DNA from: Roridomyces roridus | Lineage: Eukaryota; Basidiomycota; Agaricomycetes; Agaricales; Mycenaceae | NCBI GenBank assembly: GCA_029378245.1 | Contig: JARKIF010000015.1 | Span: 930,001-994,000, forward strand | Length of the DNA stretch: 64,000 nt | Direction: 5' to 3' | Shown here: positions 33,253 through 44,249 of the stretch, piece after piece | How positions within the stretch are numbered: position 1 is the stretch's first letter | How the letters are laid out: the number at the start of each line of letters is the position of its first letter | Position numbers and translations under genes: made by a program | The notes under the pieces: model-generated | Told to the model about the DNA's origin: nothing | Seen by the model: only the letters and a program-made list of their open reading frames with translations | The model's database searches: none

Positions 33253-34749
33253 TCATTCGGAAATATACGGTTGAATACACCGACCAAGCGACGCATCAAC
33301 TTTCCCTCGCACAACATTCGCCACTTTCTTCGATAGCACCACCTTCCCCAACCGTGCGCTCGCAGAAAACTCAGTCGAGCGCCCATCCTCATCACCCCAC
33401 CATCTCGACTCGAGCATCGTCTTCAGCGCCGCGACATACTTGGACGGAGTGTGTACAATCGTCAACTCGTCCAAGTCGGGGAGGAGCATGTGCATCCCCA
33501 GCTCGCCGGAATACGTGAGGATACCGAACAGGTCCTTGTCCGCCGACACGCTGTCGATAAGATGTAGACCTTTGAGCGACCAAGTGCGGTGGAGGAATGG
33601 AATGAGAGTCTCGACAGCGAAAGACAGGCGCAATATCCTGAGGCTGTGGAGCTCAAATCGCGACTTTGCGTGAAGCTGAATGAGCGAGTTGATCTCTCCC
33701 GCCGTCAGCTCCTTTTTCCCAACGAGCGTGAGCTCGCGGAGGCCCGGGAACGAGAATGGTTGAAAAAACCGCGCGAAATCGGGGACCCTGAGTGACACAG
33801 AACGCATCTTCGGCAAGACGCAGTTGGGAATGTCGATCGTTGGGCCGACGGAGCTACAGCACTCAAGGGACAAAGTCTCCAGCGCGACGCAGAGACTGAG
33901 TATCTGTCGAGCTGTGAACAACTCGTCGTTGCAGTGCAACTGGAGTTCCGTCAGCTGGGCCCATGGCAGTGGCTGCTGGGGTGCGAGACGCACGGCTCCG
34001 GACAGCCGCACGACCGACAAGGAACGCGCGGCTCGGAAGGCATCAATGCGCTCGACGAGATCCCATGTCGCTGACATATTGTGAGTTGGCCAGGAGGGCT
34101 TTTGATGAACCTCGAGATCTAGGGTCCGCAATGCAGGGAACATGTGACTCGTCATGCCGACGAGGGGTTGGAGGTACCCCACCGGAGCGGAAACCGTCAA
34201 TGACTCCAATCTCTCGGAGATCGGCCAGATGGCGGCGAGCCACAGGCCCAGGAATCGGTGACATGAGACGGATATTTGAAAATCGATGGGAAGACGGCGG
34301 GATCGTTCGGCGAACGTCGGGATGCAGGATGGGTTCTCCATGTCGCAGAGAGTTTCGAGGTCGGGAAGACGGATGGTGCACCATAATTCGGGGGTCTCGA
34401 GTGCGACGGTACGCCACGCGGAGCAGACGTGAGCAAGCATGTTGGGTGGCTGGAGGACATCATCACTCCGATACGACGGCGAGGATAGGGCATCCGCGAG
34501 AGATGCAAGGAATATACGAGACAGCACCTCAACCGGTAAACGACGGAATGGCGAAATCGTGGCACGGAGAACGGTCATCTCCTCTTGCAGTGCGAGAGAG
34601 CTGCGTCGACGGGCATCCAACCGACCCACGAGCAGCAAAATCTCTGCATCTATCTCTCTTTTCTGCGTGCCGATGTCTAGAATGCGCTGACGAATCGCGT
34701 TGGTCTCATGCTCGGTGGGCGCGCTATTGCGAAGGCGAAGATGCGACAT
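33253..34749 (-). CDS. F-box protein with N-terminal coiled coil
   Basis: The single exon encodes 498 aa from the ATG at 34749 (MSHLRLRNSAPTEHE). A coiled coil (residues about 15-70) precedes the F-box PFRRLPVEVLSRIFLASLA and VCSAWRTVALETPELW, followed by leucine-rich strands to the C-terminus ending RCIQPYISE. It shares the whole architecture with the gene at 17271-18788 (including YRSDDVLQPPN, LQPLVGM and the C-terminal TMLESRWW) but is clearly diverged, so it is an older paralogue. SCF adaptor function is inferred from the family. Confidence 0.85.
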   Translation of the reverse strand: MSHLRLRNSAPTEHETNAIRQRILDIGTQKREIDAEILLLVGRLDARRRSSLALQEEMTVLRATISPFRRLPVEVLSRIFLASLADALSSPSYRSDDVLQPPNMLAHVCSAWRTVALETPELWCTIRLPDLETLCDMENPSCIPTFAERSRRLPIDFQISVSCHRFLGLWLAAIWPISERLESLTVSAPVGYLQPLVGMTSHMFPALRTLDLEVHQKPSWPTHNMSATWDLVERIDAFRAARSLSVVRLSGAVRLAPQQPLPWAQLTELQLHCNDELFTARQILSLCVALETLSLECCSSVGPTIDIPNCVLPKMRSVSLRVPDFARFFQPFSFPGLRELTLVGKKELTAGEINSLIQLHAKSRFELHSLRILRLSFAVETLIPFLHRTWSLKGLHLIDSVSADKDLFGILTYSGELGMHMLLPDLDELTIVHTPSKYVAALKTMLESRWWGDEDGRSTEFSASARLGKVVLSKKVANVVRGKVDASLGRCIQPYISE

Positions 34750-35933
34750 CCAGACGAAAACTGTGCCAGTCGACTCAGCAACATATCGGAGGAATAGTAA
34801 GAAGCGGTTACTTTTGTTCTAAGCACTGTACTGGGGCCTATCGGGTGGCACGGCCGTCGGGGTGGTGGGAAGGAAGAGTCGCTGATGCAATCACGCATCA
34901 GAGAGCAAACAGACAATGGGCATGTGACCTGGCGTGACCCTCTCCTTCGCTGCACCACGGCAGCAGAATGTGCCCCTGCCCTACTACCTCGCCGAGATCA
35001 CTCACATCTCGCATCTATCGCACGACGCACTGCTCTTTCAATGCCTTGGACATGTGTGCCCACTTGTTTGCATCCGTCAGATTCCGTCTTGACTACTTAG
35101 CTCTTCTCTGCCCGCGGCATCGTGTTTATGCAAAGTATGGGCAAGATGACTGCAAGATGGAATCGACGAGGACGCTCGAACCGTTTTTTTGGACGATGGG
35201 CGTCTCGTCTTGATTCACCAGTCGGACTTGAGACCGTCACTTTACGTTGGATTGGTAGCGCGGGGCAGTTGAAGGAGTGAGCGAGGGGACATCGCAGACG
35301 AATTCGTTCGAGTGAGACATGGTGGTAGGGTTGGGAGTGAGTTGTCGTCGTTTCGGAAGCCCAAGTTTCTTCCAGTCGTGGTCAGGAATCACGTCGTCTA
35401 TCTCGGACGGGGATGTGTATTGGGTTCTGACGGTGTACATACCATGTGCGTCTTCTTCTCGTTGTCGCTCCTGAATATATTCTGACCATCTGCGATATGG
35501 ACCATGAAGGGAGCCCGATTGCGCAAGTTTGGAAACAAAAACATCCGCATATTGACCCAGTCGAATTGGAATTCACACATATTCAAGACCAGACAGAACC
35601 AGAGGGCTATTGGGCCGTTGCTTTGACCAGCGTTCTTTGATTCGAGGCTCACCTTTGTTCCACATCAATATTGTTCGTCATTATGATGGGCGATCATTCG
35701 ATCACGTTGAATGCCGCTATGACCCGCCAAAGTGGCCTCGCGTTATTTTTGAAGGCGCACGCATTCACTCACTGCCTGGCCCTCGAACTACATCGACCCC
35801 TGTTTAAATCGATCTCCTTCAATGGGTCCAAGCGAAGGCCACCAGAAGATGATATTTAACGCGCTGGGCTGGTTTCCCTTCTCCAGCAACTCTACTCGAT
35901 CCCCCCCATTCACATCTCAGTCTTTCTACCATC
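34750..35933. other. Intergenic region, no gene seen
   Basis: Only short motif-free ORFs. The last 50 bp (TCTCAGTCTTTCTACCATC) are the pyrimidine-rich 5' flank of the next gene. Confidence 0.4.
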
Positions 35934-36744
35934 ATGTCCAACCCTTCCTCGCAGCCGCTACCACCAATCAGCCAGGTGACGCAACGCGTTGAGCAGGCGA
36001 ATCCAGTACGTTCACCGTCTCTTCATTGTTGCATCGCCCATAACCGCACATCTTAGGGATACGTATCCTGGCGTGCAAACATCAATAGCCATCCGGGGCA
36101 CTCGGCCCCGACCATGAGCGCCAGCGGCGGCCCACCCCCGCAGCAGCTCGGCCCTCGGTTTCACGACGTCGCGTCTTTAGTGAGCCGATTCCAAGATCAA
36201 TTCCAACCGACCTCGTGCACCTGCGTCCGCCGTCACCCAATTCACAGTCCCAACCGCGACCAAATGCCCGGAGCCATTTACTTCATCCGCCCCGATGACG
36301 GCCAGGGCGTTAATATCGCTGATATCCTCCGTCTTGGGGATGAGTCCATGCAGGACGCGGGCGCACAGATTATGTACGACGGATTCATCCCGGCGATGGA
36401 GATTCCCTACATCCTCGTCGTACGTCCTCTCTCTTTTTTTCGCGAATGCTTCCGTCACTTAATATCCTGCGTAGGTCGACGACATCCCACAGCTGCTGCC
36501 CCCGGGAATGAGGCACGTCCCCGCCATCCAGCATTGCGAGCACCAACCCCTCACTCGGTTCCACATCGCTTATTCGGTCGCACTCGCGTGTATGAGCAGC
36601 GTTCGTGGTGCTGACCTCGGACATGTGCGACTTGTGAGTTTCAAGGCGCCCAGCCGGGAGATGAGGGCACGGTGGGGTGATTTTTGGGTTGCGAAGATTG
36701 AAACTAGGGCCCGGGTTTGGATGGACGAGGCTGGTTGGCGCTAG
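35934..36744 (+). CDS. Orphan-family protein, copy 2 (intact)
   Basis: Three exons (35934-36005, 36057-36419, 36475-36744) splice in phase through introns of 51 and 55 nt and give about 234 aa. Exon 1 is MSNPSSQPLPPISQVTQRV then EQANP. Exon 2 starts GYVSWRANINSH and ends PAMEIPYILV. Exon 3 has HCEHQPLTRFHIAYSVALA and RLVSFKAPS. The gene is the paralogue of 14639-15468, with the same intron positions and an extended C-terminus (WMDEAGWR). No known domain, signal or membrane segment is visible. Conservation of frame and splice sites in two divergent copies argues that the family is functional. Confidence 0.75.
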
Positions 36745-36879
36745 TTAGATGGAGGATGTACATGTGTACTATCGAACTTGGATTTTTCTTGAACGACTCG
36801 CACTGGATGGTACAATATATAAGTGACCGAGTTTGAGACACATACAATGAGCTGCAAACCCCAACTCTCGGGCCAACCC

Positions 36880-37010
36880 ATCTAAACCAAGCGAATTCTC
36901 GCTTTGCCATTAATATTAAATTTCCGCCACATCGAGTTCTCTCCTGCCGAACGCCCCCACAAATTACTCGGACACCCAACATACAGATCTGAACTTCTGA
37001 AGGTGAGCGC
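36880..37010 (-). pseudogene. C-terminal exon fragment, duplicate of 14365-14490
   Basis: On the minus strand the segment encodes SSDLYVGCPSNLWGRSAGEN, matching DLYEIQVGCPSNVWRRSAGG at 14365-14490 (plus strand). Both lie just past the 3' end of an orphan-family gene, so they mark an inverted segmental duplication that includes gene and flank. Confidence 0.45.
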
Positions 37011-37254
37011 AAGTTGTGCAAAAATCTCGCGCGACCCAAAGGACTCTGGGTCCGGTTAACGACATGCGTATATCGCCTTCCTGAGGTACCCTGGGAGTGG
37101 TTGGATGAAATTGAGAAAGAGGCGGGTCTGACGCTTGGAGCCAGTTGGGACGGATTATTCTCAGGGTTAATGAATTAAATTTACAGGCGCCACATCCTTT
37201 CGCCGTCGTCAAAATTTCCAAGAAACAATACTGGAACGAATTCTTCTCGCATCT

Positions 37255-39319
37255 TTACTTGAAGCTTCCCTTATGGCATTTGAACCCCCTTTGATCGCCC
37301 AACCATCCCAAGTCCAGATCTTTGACCATTGCCTCAATGCTATGCATAACCGCCGGCACAGCTCTCACGTCCGCCACCTCCACCACTCCCGGTGGAAGCT
37401 CCCCTGACGTTGCCAGCGTCACCAATTCCTCTCGTAGCCCCGTGGGTTTCGGAATGGCGAACATGATTGGCTTCTTGCCGATGGAACACGAAACACTTAA
37501 TTCGGTGCCCCCGCTCGAGATTGCTCTCAGCGGACCTGCTAAATGTGAGCTCGCCGGTTTGAATGTCGAAGAAGCACACGAATGGCCCTGATTGATCGGG
37601 GTACTTGAGCATGTACGACAGTTCTTCGAGGAGTATGAACGGCAGGCGGGCGTGGTATGTCGCAAATGCGACCGTGCGCAAGAAAGACTCGTCTCGAGAT
37701 GACTGCGTGGTAAGCAATTCAGGAGAATCTAGACACTGCCCAGTCAATAAGAATGATAATGAGCCAGTTGGGGGCGACTTGCGAAGAAAGTGAGTTCGGA
37801 TCTTGGCGCATGTTTGATTGTGGCCTCGCCGCCAATCAAGCCGCTGACAATTAGTGGAGCAGTAGAAAACGGTTTCACAACAAGAGCAGCGCTTCAGGTC
37901 ATGTTTGCCAAACAGCACACCACACTGGAAGCAGGGACTGAGCAGGAAGACGAAAGATATAAACGAACGTACCTCAATATTATCGCAGGCGCGCATCGGC
38001 GGTAAATCCGGTGCACGATGGATTCTAAGTGTGTTGACCATCTCACTCACACTATCGTGGAACTGTCTCCATGATTTCCACAACGGAGAGCGGCTCGCCA
38101 GAGTAGCATCGATAGTTGCGTCAACCTCGGCAATGGATGACCAAAGTTGAGCCACGACCGAGCGGTAAGGCGAATATCCAGAGAGGTCGACAATGGTGAG
38201 TTCGAGAAGGTGCCAAGAAATCAATCGCGGGGTTTGCAGAGCGGATGCGATGAGCTGGAGGAGCCCGGCTCTGACGGCCTCGACCATCCGTTCTTCGGAT
38301 GGAAAGTCCAAGAAGTTCGATATTAAGGAATGGTAAGACTTATCAAGTGCAAAATCTTTGGGCGGAGAATGAGAGGCAAGTCTTCTTAGCATCACCACCT
38401 GCGCGCGAACAATCCCTCTATTAAGAAATAGCTGGGGAAACTCTGGCCAAATGTCCGTCGTGTGTTCCAAGACACTGAAAGCACCCGTCATTAGCCGGAA
38501 AGACTTGTGCGCGTTGTCGCTCGCGAGGTTGGTGAAGAAGCCAACGAGGACGTCCGAAAAGTGCACGAGGCTGCCACCGCAGCCCTCGACAAGATCGTTG
38601 AGATGCTCGCGATTTTTTAGATCAAGGCCAAAGTGAATGAAGTCGAGGACATCGTCGCGGGCATAGTCGGAAAATTTGGAGTTGGTCTTGCGGGACAGGA
38701 GGACCCACACTCGGGCCACCAACTGGCGCAGTCCCGGGGTCGCGCTGATGGTCTTCGCATTTCTCTCGCAATTGCGATGGAGCCTTGAAAAGAGCTGGAT
38801 GATGGTGATGTGGAACTGAGGGAAAGAGATGTGAGGCATCTCAAGTTGTGAACCTGCTTTGGCATACCTCTTCACGGATGTACTGCCGGACACAATAATT
38901 GTGTCGCATGATGAGCAGCGACCACCTCCAGAGCCGGGGCCATAGATCGCCGTAACATTCCTTCGGTATGTCTGGAAGCAACCAAAGACGATCCACTGCC
39001 AGAAAAGCGGAGAGGAGAAGCGCGGTATCTCCTACGGTGGCTATGAAATCCAGACCCTCGAGACGTTCGGCTTGCATTGGATCGAGCAGACCGTATAAAG
39101 CAGGGAGGAGGAGGTGAGAGATCGGAGACAAAGCGGGGACATCGCCAAGCAGCTTCGTGAAGTCTTTGAGAGAGCCCTTCGCGGCCGCGACTGCGGTCCT
39201 CTGCAAAGAAGCCTGGCATGACTCGGAGAGATGGGCTCGAATGGGTGAGAAAGATGTGCCCGCACACGAAGGGAGAGAGGAAGAGAGTGCAGTGCCGCCG
39301 GGCTGAGGCTGGGGTGCAT
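37255..39319 (-). pseudogene. MYND-type zinc finger gene, damaged copy
   Basis: The exons correspond one to one with the intact gene at 19675-21902: 39319-39266 (MHPSLSPAALHSLPLSLR), 39200-38868, 38815-37973 and 37924 onward, with introns of 65, 52 and 48 nt. The MYND finger is complete (RACDNIE, CG, RCSCC, FYCSTNC, HNQTC). After SNLERGH (about 37515) the frame is lost: the segment encoding roughly 25-30 residues between NLAVGR and HLFAIPKP in the intact gene is missing, and the rest (IMFAIPKPTGLREELV to the stop at 37255) continues in another frame. I infer an internal deletion with frameshift. A truncated product ending after the MYND finger remains possible. Confidence 0.7.
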
Positions 39320-39505
39320 CTCTGCGCAGGATGACGAAATGGAGGCAAGATGGCCGAAGAGAAAAGATGAGGTGGTGCTTAGCTAATCGGATCGGGACAC
39401 TTTTCCTTCGGCACCGGCAACGGCACATCAAAGAACAAACAAAGAACGAGTTGCTCCCGACCACCATGATGGACATCCACCGCAGATCTTTACTCGTTGA
39501 CTCAA

Positions 39506-42154
39506 TAGATGGGTTGTGCAAAAGCTGCGCGGCTTGTTATGGCATTGTGCAAAGCCGCGTGCGGCTTTTTGTCGGTGGTTATTTCTCATGTACACGGCCT
39601 CCGATGCCGCACGCCATGCCGAGAGAGTGCCGAACACGGCCTGTCTTCGTCCACGGCTCGAGTGTGGAGCCCATGCAAGAGGTAGCAGATCAAGTGATGT
39701 TCGACATTGGCTTGATAGCTCCGGATGGCACTGATCTGATACAGGAAGGCACGAAATGCATTCAGCCGCCTCACAGGGCACAGGGCATCAACATAAAGTC
39801 AAGAGCACTAGTTGGCAAGCCATATTCAACCCACTGCTGAGCAGAAAAGGGGTGGACAAGCGGAGGACAACTGTCGGCAAGAGTCGGCCTTCACGGAGTT
39901 AAGTCTTATTATGGTAGAGGGGGATATGTAAGCAGAGATCAATCAGTGTCGAAGATCAATTTGATCTGCTACCTCTTGAGCCCATGTGAACCAAGGCTTG
40001 ATGCCCAGTGAGAATCCCGTATGCTCGGGTATGCTGAGATGTGCTGATTTGTGCAAGCCTAATGAACCTCACATTTCAGCACATCGGAGCATACCTCAGC
40101 ATGAAATCTGGACATGCGATCAAATCTGGTAGGCTGTCATATGCTCCATTCTGCTCTACTTTGTTTCAGCATATATCGAGCACATATCCACACATCCATT
40201 CAATCCTATATACAATACACGCGCCCCGTAGTCCAAACCATGCAGCCAAGTCCACCAAGTCCGTCCAGCCATCCAACATGACGCCCCTGCCCCTTGCGAC
40301 GGCCCGCGTGCATCCAAGCGACCCCAGATCGCAACCGGCTCGGCAAAACGACGGTGAGTGTGGTGGTGGGAGAAATGGGCAAGCCAGAAAGAAACGGACG
40401 AGCTGAAAAGCACATAAGCTAGAGGAAAACCAATAAACAACGCTACTCACTCGAGTATGCAGGAATTAGCGCGAGGCAGGAGTCGACAACAACCTGCCAG
40501 ATGGATGGATATCTCAGGAAAATAATGATGAACATGTTTTATACGCACTCGCTCGACGACCAACACATTATGTGCCCGAATATCCGAAACAGAGTGGGGG
40601 AAGCAAGGAAGGACGACACGAACATGCGGAGAAAGAGACTAAAAAATCAGTGGGATGCGTGAGTGTAGATGGAGGAACGTACAGAGAGCGAGCAGGGTCG
40701 ATTTGCTATAATAGCGTTGATGTACGTGGTCAATGCAAAGAACGCGCCGATGAGCAACACGACGCACCACGGGTTACTCAACTCACACACATCTTTGCGT
40801 CGTCGGTGAACGGACTGCGTACGACACGTTACTCCCAAGCTTGGAAGGAAACGGAGAGCGCCCACCTGCGGAAGATCGACAGCCCTGCTCTTGACAACGC
40901 CGGGTTCTCGACAGGTACACTGGGCCCGGATGAGTAGAACAGGGGAGAATGATGACATACTGAAACGTCCCCGACACCCTCTGCGTAGTACTCAGGTAGG
41001 TGACATCGAGTCTTGAAGCTTGAAGCTTAAAGAGCGCCAGGGCTGCAGGGATATCAATCGCAGTATCGACGAATGAGGGCACATACCGAGGTACGGACAG
41101 ACTGAATCATGGTGAGCAGGGCAGGGATATAGGTCGTCAGCAGCGTAGCCGAGCAGAACGCGTAACTCACGAGGGTCGTCCAGCCTTGATCCTTCACATG
41201 GCGTTGCGACTGGCGACAATGAGAGGACAGAGTACGACCAGCGCACCGCGGGCGCACTCACAGACTTGTTCAGACGTGTTTCGGAACAGTCTGGCTGGCA
41301 CCCATGTCACCCGTACTGCTCTCCAAATGAAAATGGTCGAAATCCATAATGGGCTGTGGGAGGGACAAATGAGGGTCGGAGGGCTTGAATCCTCACGCCA
41401 GAGAGCTCGAAAGTGCCGCAAACAGGTACACCAACAATGGCCCTAGGGCAGGGCACCGGTGGTGGGCATTGGGGCTCTTACGACGACTGTCGCTCGGAGG
41501 GGCGCTACTGGTAGGCTCGATGCAGCAGTGCAGTCTGATGGTAGAGGTTGAGCGTGGGCCAGCGTCACGGCGGAGAGGTAAAGCAGCAGCTCGGTGCCTG
41601 CTGCAGGTAGGACGATGTCGTCGTGACGGTCAAGAGGAAAGAAGGTCGTCTGATCCGGGCATCGCCACATGCTCGTGAGGAAGGTTGAGCAAAGGTCGAG
41701 AGATAGCATTCGCCCACTCCACTATTCGACTGGTCACTTTATTTTTCAAAAAAAAGGAGTACTCGAGTACGCGTCCCCCGCTCCCGCGTTTCCCTACCGG
41801 CGCAGAAAAAAATTGACATCACATTTCAGCACATTTGCGCCGCTGGACCACATTTAATCACATCTCAGCATACACGAGCATACGGGATTTTCACTGGGCT
41901 TGATGAATTGCCCTTGGACACCATGCTGAGGTCATGGTGGAGCTCTTCCAGATTGTCGTGAGAAGTGCTTCCTGTGGGCGGTCTCATTTGATCCGGAACT
42001 CGGCAAGATGGATAATCACTCGCGGGATGAGATAATTTGATCCGATGTCCATCACCAGTCCATCGGCAGTCACGTTTCTTGTGCGGCTTTGCACAATGCC
42101 AAAAAGCCGCACAGAGCCGCATGCGGTTCATGCGGCTTTTGCACAACCCACCTA
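39506..42154. mobile_element. Outer TIR element hosting a nested element
   Basis: The left end, TAGATGGGTTGTGCAAAAGC, matches inverted at the right end as TAGGTGGGTTGTGCAAAAGC. Similarity continues inward for about 60 bp, including GCATTGTGCAAAGCCGC and repeated GCGGCTTTTTG words. Without the inner insertion (40004-41898) the element would be about 750 bp, the size of a MITE. I see no clear target duplication and no transposase. Confidence 0.65.
40004..41898. mobile_element. Inner TIR element nested in the previous one
   Basis: The ends are CCCAGTGAGAATCCCGTATG and, inverted, CCCAGTGAAAATCCCGTATG; similarity continues through GCTCG and GTATGCTGAGATGTG. The direct repeat CTTGATG flanks it exactly (39997-40003 and 41899-41905), extendable to GGCTTGATG, so the target duplication is 7-9 bp. 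The long TIRs and that size suggest a MULE- or hAT-type origin. The 1.9-kb interior has minus-strand hydrophobic stretches (VVLLIGAFFALTTYINAI near 40750, TLVSYAFCSATLLTTYI near 41160) that may be captured or decayed exons, but no transposase that I can recognise. Confidence 0.7.
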
Positions 42155-43072
42155 ATTCTCCGCGCACCCGCGCTGCTCACTTGGCCCGACGGCTATCTCC
42201 CCCTCGCGTGATCCTAGTTCCTTCCCAGGCAGCCGCCATGCGGGCGCCTGGGAGTCGGGACTGAGGAGTCTTCGGGAGTGCTACTCGGTTCCGCGTTCTC
42301 TGCGTCTTCATTGAGCCTGGGGAGTGCCTGCAGTAAAATCTCCCCGTCGGACTTGATACATCCATTTCTTCGAATAACTGTGGGCCGACATTCCAGGCCA
42401 ACAAGCTGTCCTTCTCTATCGTCGATCTTGGGCAAGAATCTCTGGCAACCCGACGCGCTCGGTGATCGGTTAACGAGTGTGAGTACATGCCCGCAATGGA
42501 TGGTGAATACACGCACCAACACCTTTGTTTCAGACCTCTCTTTCTTCGTCAGTTACGCACATTGAAGAAGCATATATTCTTCCATCACTCTTGCCTTCCT
42601 CCACCAACATTGAACACACTCGTCCTGGATGCGGACGCTGCCCTCAAGGGCTACCGCTGGAGCTGTTGGGGGGAGATAGGAAAAGTGGTGCGCCCTGACG
42701 CTCTTCACCTGGACATGTACTGACTTCCGGTCCTGCAGTTTGGCCCGAAAGCCCGTGCCGCCCTCCGCGGGACGTGCAGCATATCCAAGGCCGCCTTGGA
42801 CAAACTTACTGTACATCAGGAAGTATATATATTATCTCTTCGACGAACCAGCTTTCGCCATGAACCAACTTTCGTCATGACCCAATCAATTATCATGGAG
42901 CCGAGGTTTCATCCGAGAACACCGAGTTCAAGGTTCGATTTGATTGCTGGCTGGCTTGCAAATGCGCCGCACTTGGGATGCCAACGTATCTATCTCCTCT
43001 CCGAGTCCTCGTCAAAACCCGATATTTGAAAATCCACCCAAGCATTTCGCTCCTCGACTCGACTCTTCAACG
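42155..43072. other. Intergenic region with weak ORFs
   Basis: The minus strand at 42214-42522 has a protein-like frame (KIDDREGQLVGLECRPTVIR). The plus strand at 42487-42723 has a leucine-rich stretch (LPPPTLNTLVLDADAALKG) resembling the end of an F-box/LRR protein. Neither has a start exon or domain I can defend. Confidence 0.3.
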
Positions 43073-44240
43073 TCACACCTCTGTCGGCGACCCTTCGGAA
43101 TACCCCGGCGGCGGTTCATCCGAAAGTCCAGGCGAGGACAACTGTGCATGGAGTTCTCGAATCTGCGCCTCTTGGGCCGCAAGCTGCTCCTGCATGCGCG
43201 ACACACTGGCAAGTGTCCCGGAGGTTGCACTTGGTACGATATGAGACCCTAACCGGCTGGCCATGGGGAAGCGTCGTTGATCTCGTAGGTGCGTTAGCTT
43301 CTCCGTTGTGGCTTGCAGCTCGCTGTGGAGATATTCCTGCCGAGCTTTGCTATTTGCCTGTACCCTCGGCTCGTCACGGGATTCGTTGGTCGAAGACGTG
43401 GTGCCAGCCACGGTGGAATGAAAGACAGGGTACGGGCGTGCGACGTCGACGGCGGTATACTCGCGATTTGATCCACGTCTCCGTCGGCGGTATCTGAAAA
43501 GGAGGAACAGAACGATGGCGGCGGAGAAGATACCGATGGCCCCCACGGCGATTCCAGCCATGGCTCCCGTGGAGATGGCTTGTTTATGCGCGCCGTCGAC
43601 GGATATTTGAGAGGAGCTGGGTCGGAGGGACACTGTGGATCCGAGGGAGATGGTACTCGAACCAGTGGAACCAGGAGACAGCGAGCTACTCGCTGCGGAA
43701 CCAGTTGCAGTGGTGGTCCGGGCCAATGTCACCGCAGCTTGGAAGTCGAGTGTAACCGGCTAATATAACTCGAGCTTCAGATCAGGATGCTCCCTTTGGA
43801 ATGGACTACGCACCGAGGGTGTTGCAGAGGCCATTGCGATGGCCCAGGATGGTAGAGTTAGATTTCCTTCTGAAACGAGAAGTTGCATCAGGGCAGTGAT
43901 GCCTCATGGACCGCGAAGCTTACGAGGTAAAGGAGATGGGAGTATTCTACAATGAAGATGAGCAAATCTTCAGGTACGGGCAAGCGGCGTACGAAAGAGG
44001 GGCCACTCCACAGCCTTCTAACGTTGAATAATTGGACCAGCTTGGGAATCGTCAGTACCCGTCGGTCTCTGATGAAGCTTCATATACCGCGTCGGTAAAA
44101 GATCATTGCAGGTTGCGCAGGCAGTTGAAAGGAAATATTCGACCGCGGTACAAATACAAGATTTGTCGAAGCCACAAAAGCTGAGGAGCGTGCAGGGTCC
44201 ATTGCCAGAAGGATTGTTGAGCTGGAGTAGTTTGCGAATC
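43073..44240 (-). CDS. Cys-rich single-pass membrane protein (receptor-like family)
   Basis: The last exon (43759-43073) encodes a Ser/Thr-rich stalk, one transmembrane helix (GAMAGIAVGAIGIFSAAIVL onward) with a RYRRRRRGS stop-transfer signal, and a cytoplasmic tail. The tail has a short coiled coil (SRMQEQLAAQEAQIRELHAQ) and ends LSDEPPPGYSEGSPTEV. The preceding exon (43869-43814) encodes GNLTLPSWAIAMASATPS. Further upstream, 44240-44100 encodes CGFDKSCICTAVEYFLSTAC then ATC, and 44050-43990 encodes WSNYSTLEGCGVAPLS. This is the usual order of this agaricomycete family: secreted Cys-rich domain, TM, PPPGYS tail. The phase between the upstream exons and 43869 does not close cleanly and the first exon with signal peptide is not identified. 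The 5' limit is therefore approximate, and N-terminal damage is possible. Confidence 0.6.
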
Positions 44241-44249
44241 ATTAGTGAG

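Noticed and set aside
40647..41261. Possible pheromone receptor (STE3) or other 7TM gene inside the nested element
   Set aside because: Hydrophobic stretches exist on the minus strand but cannot be linked into a seven-helix protein and show no STE3 motif.
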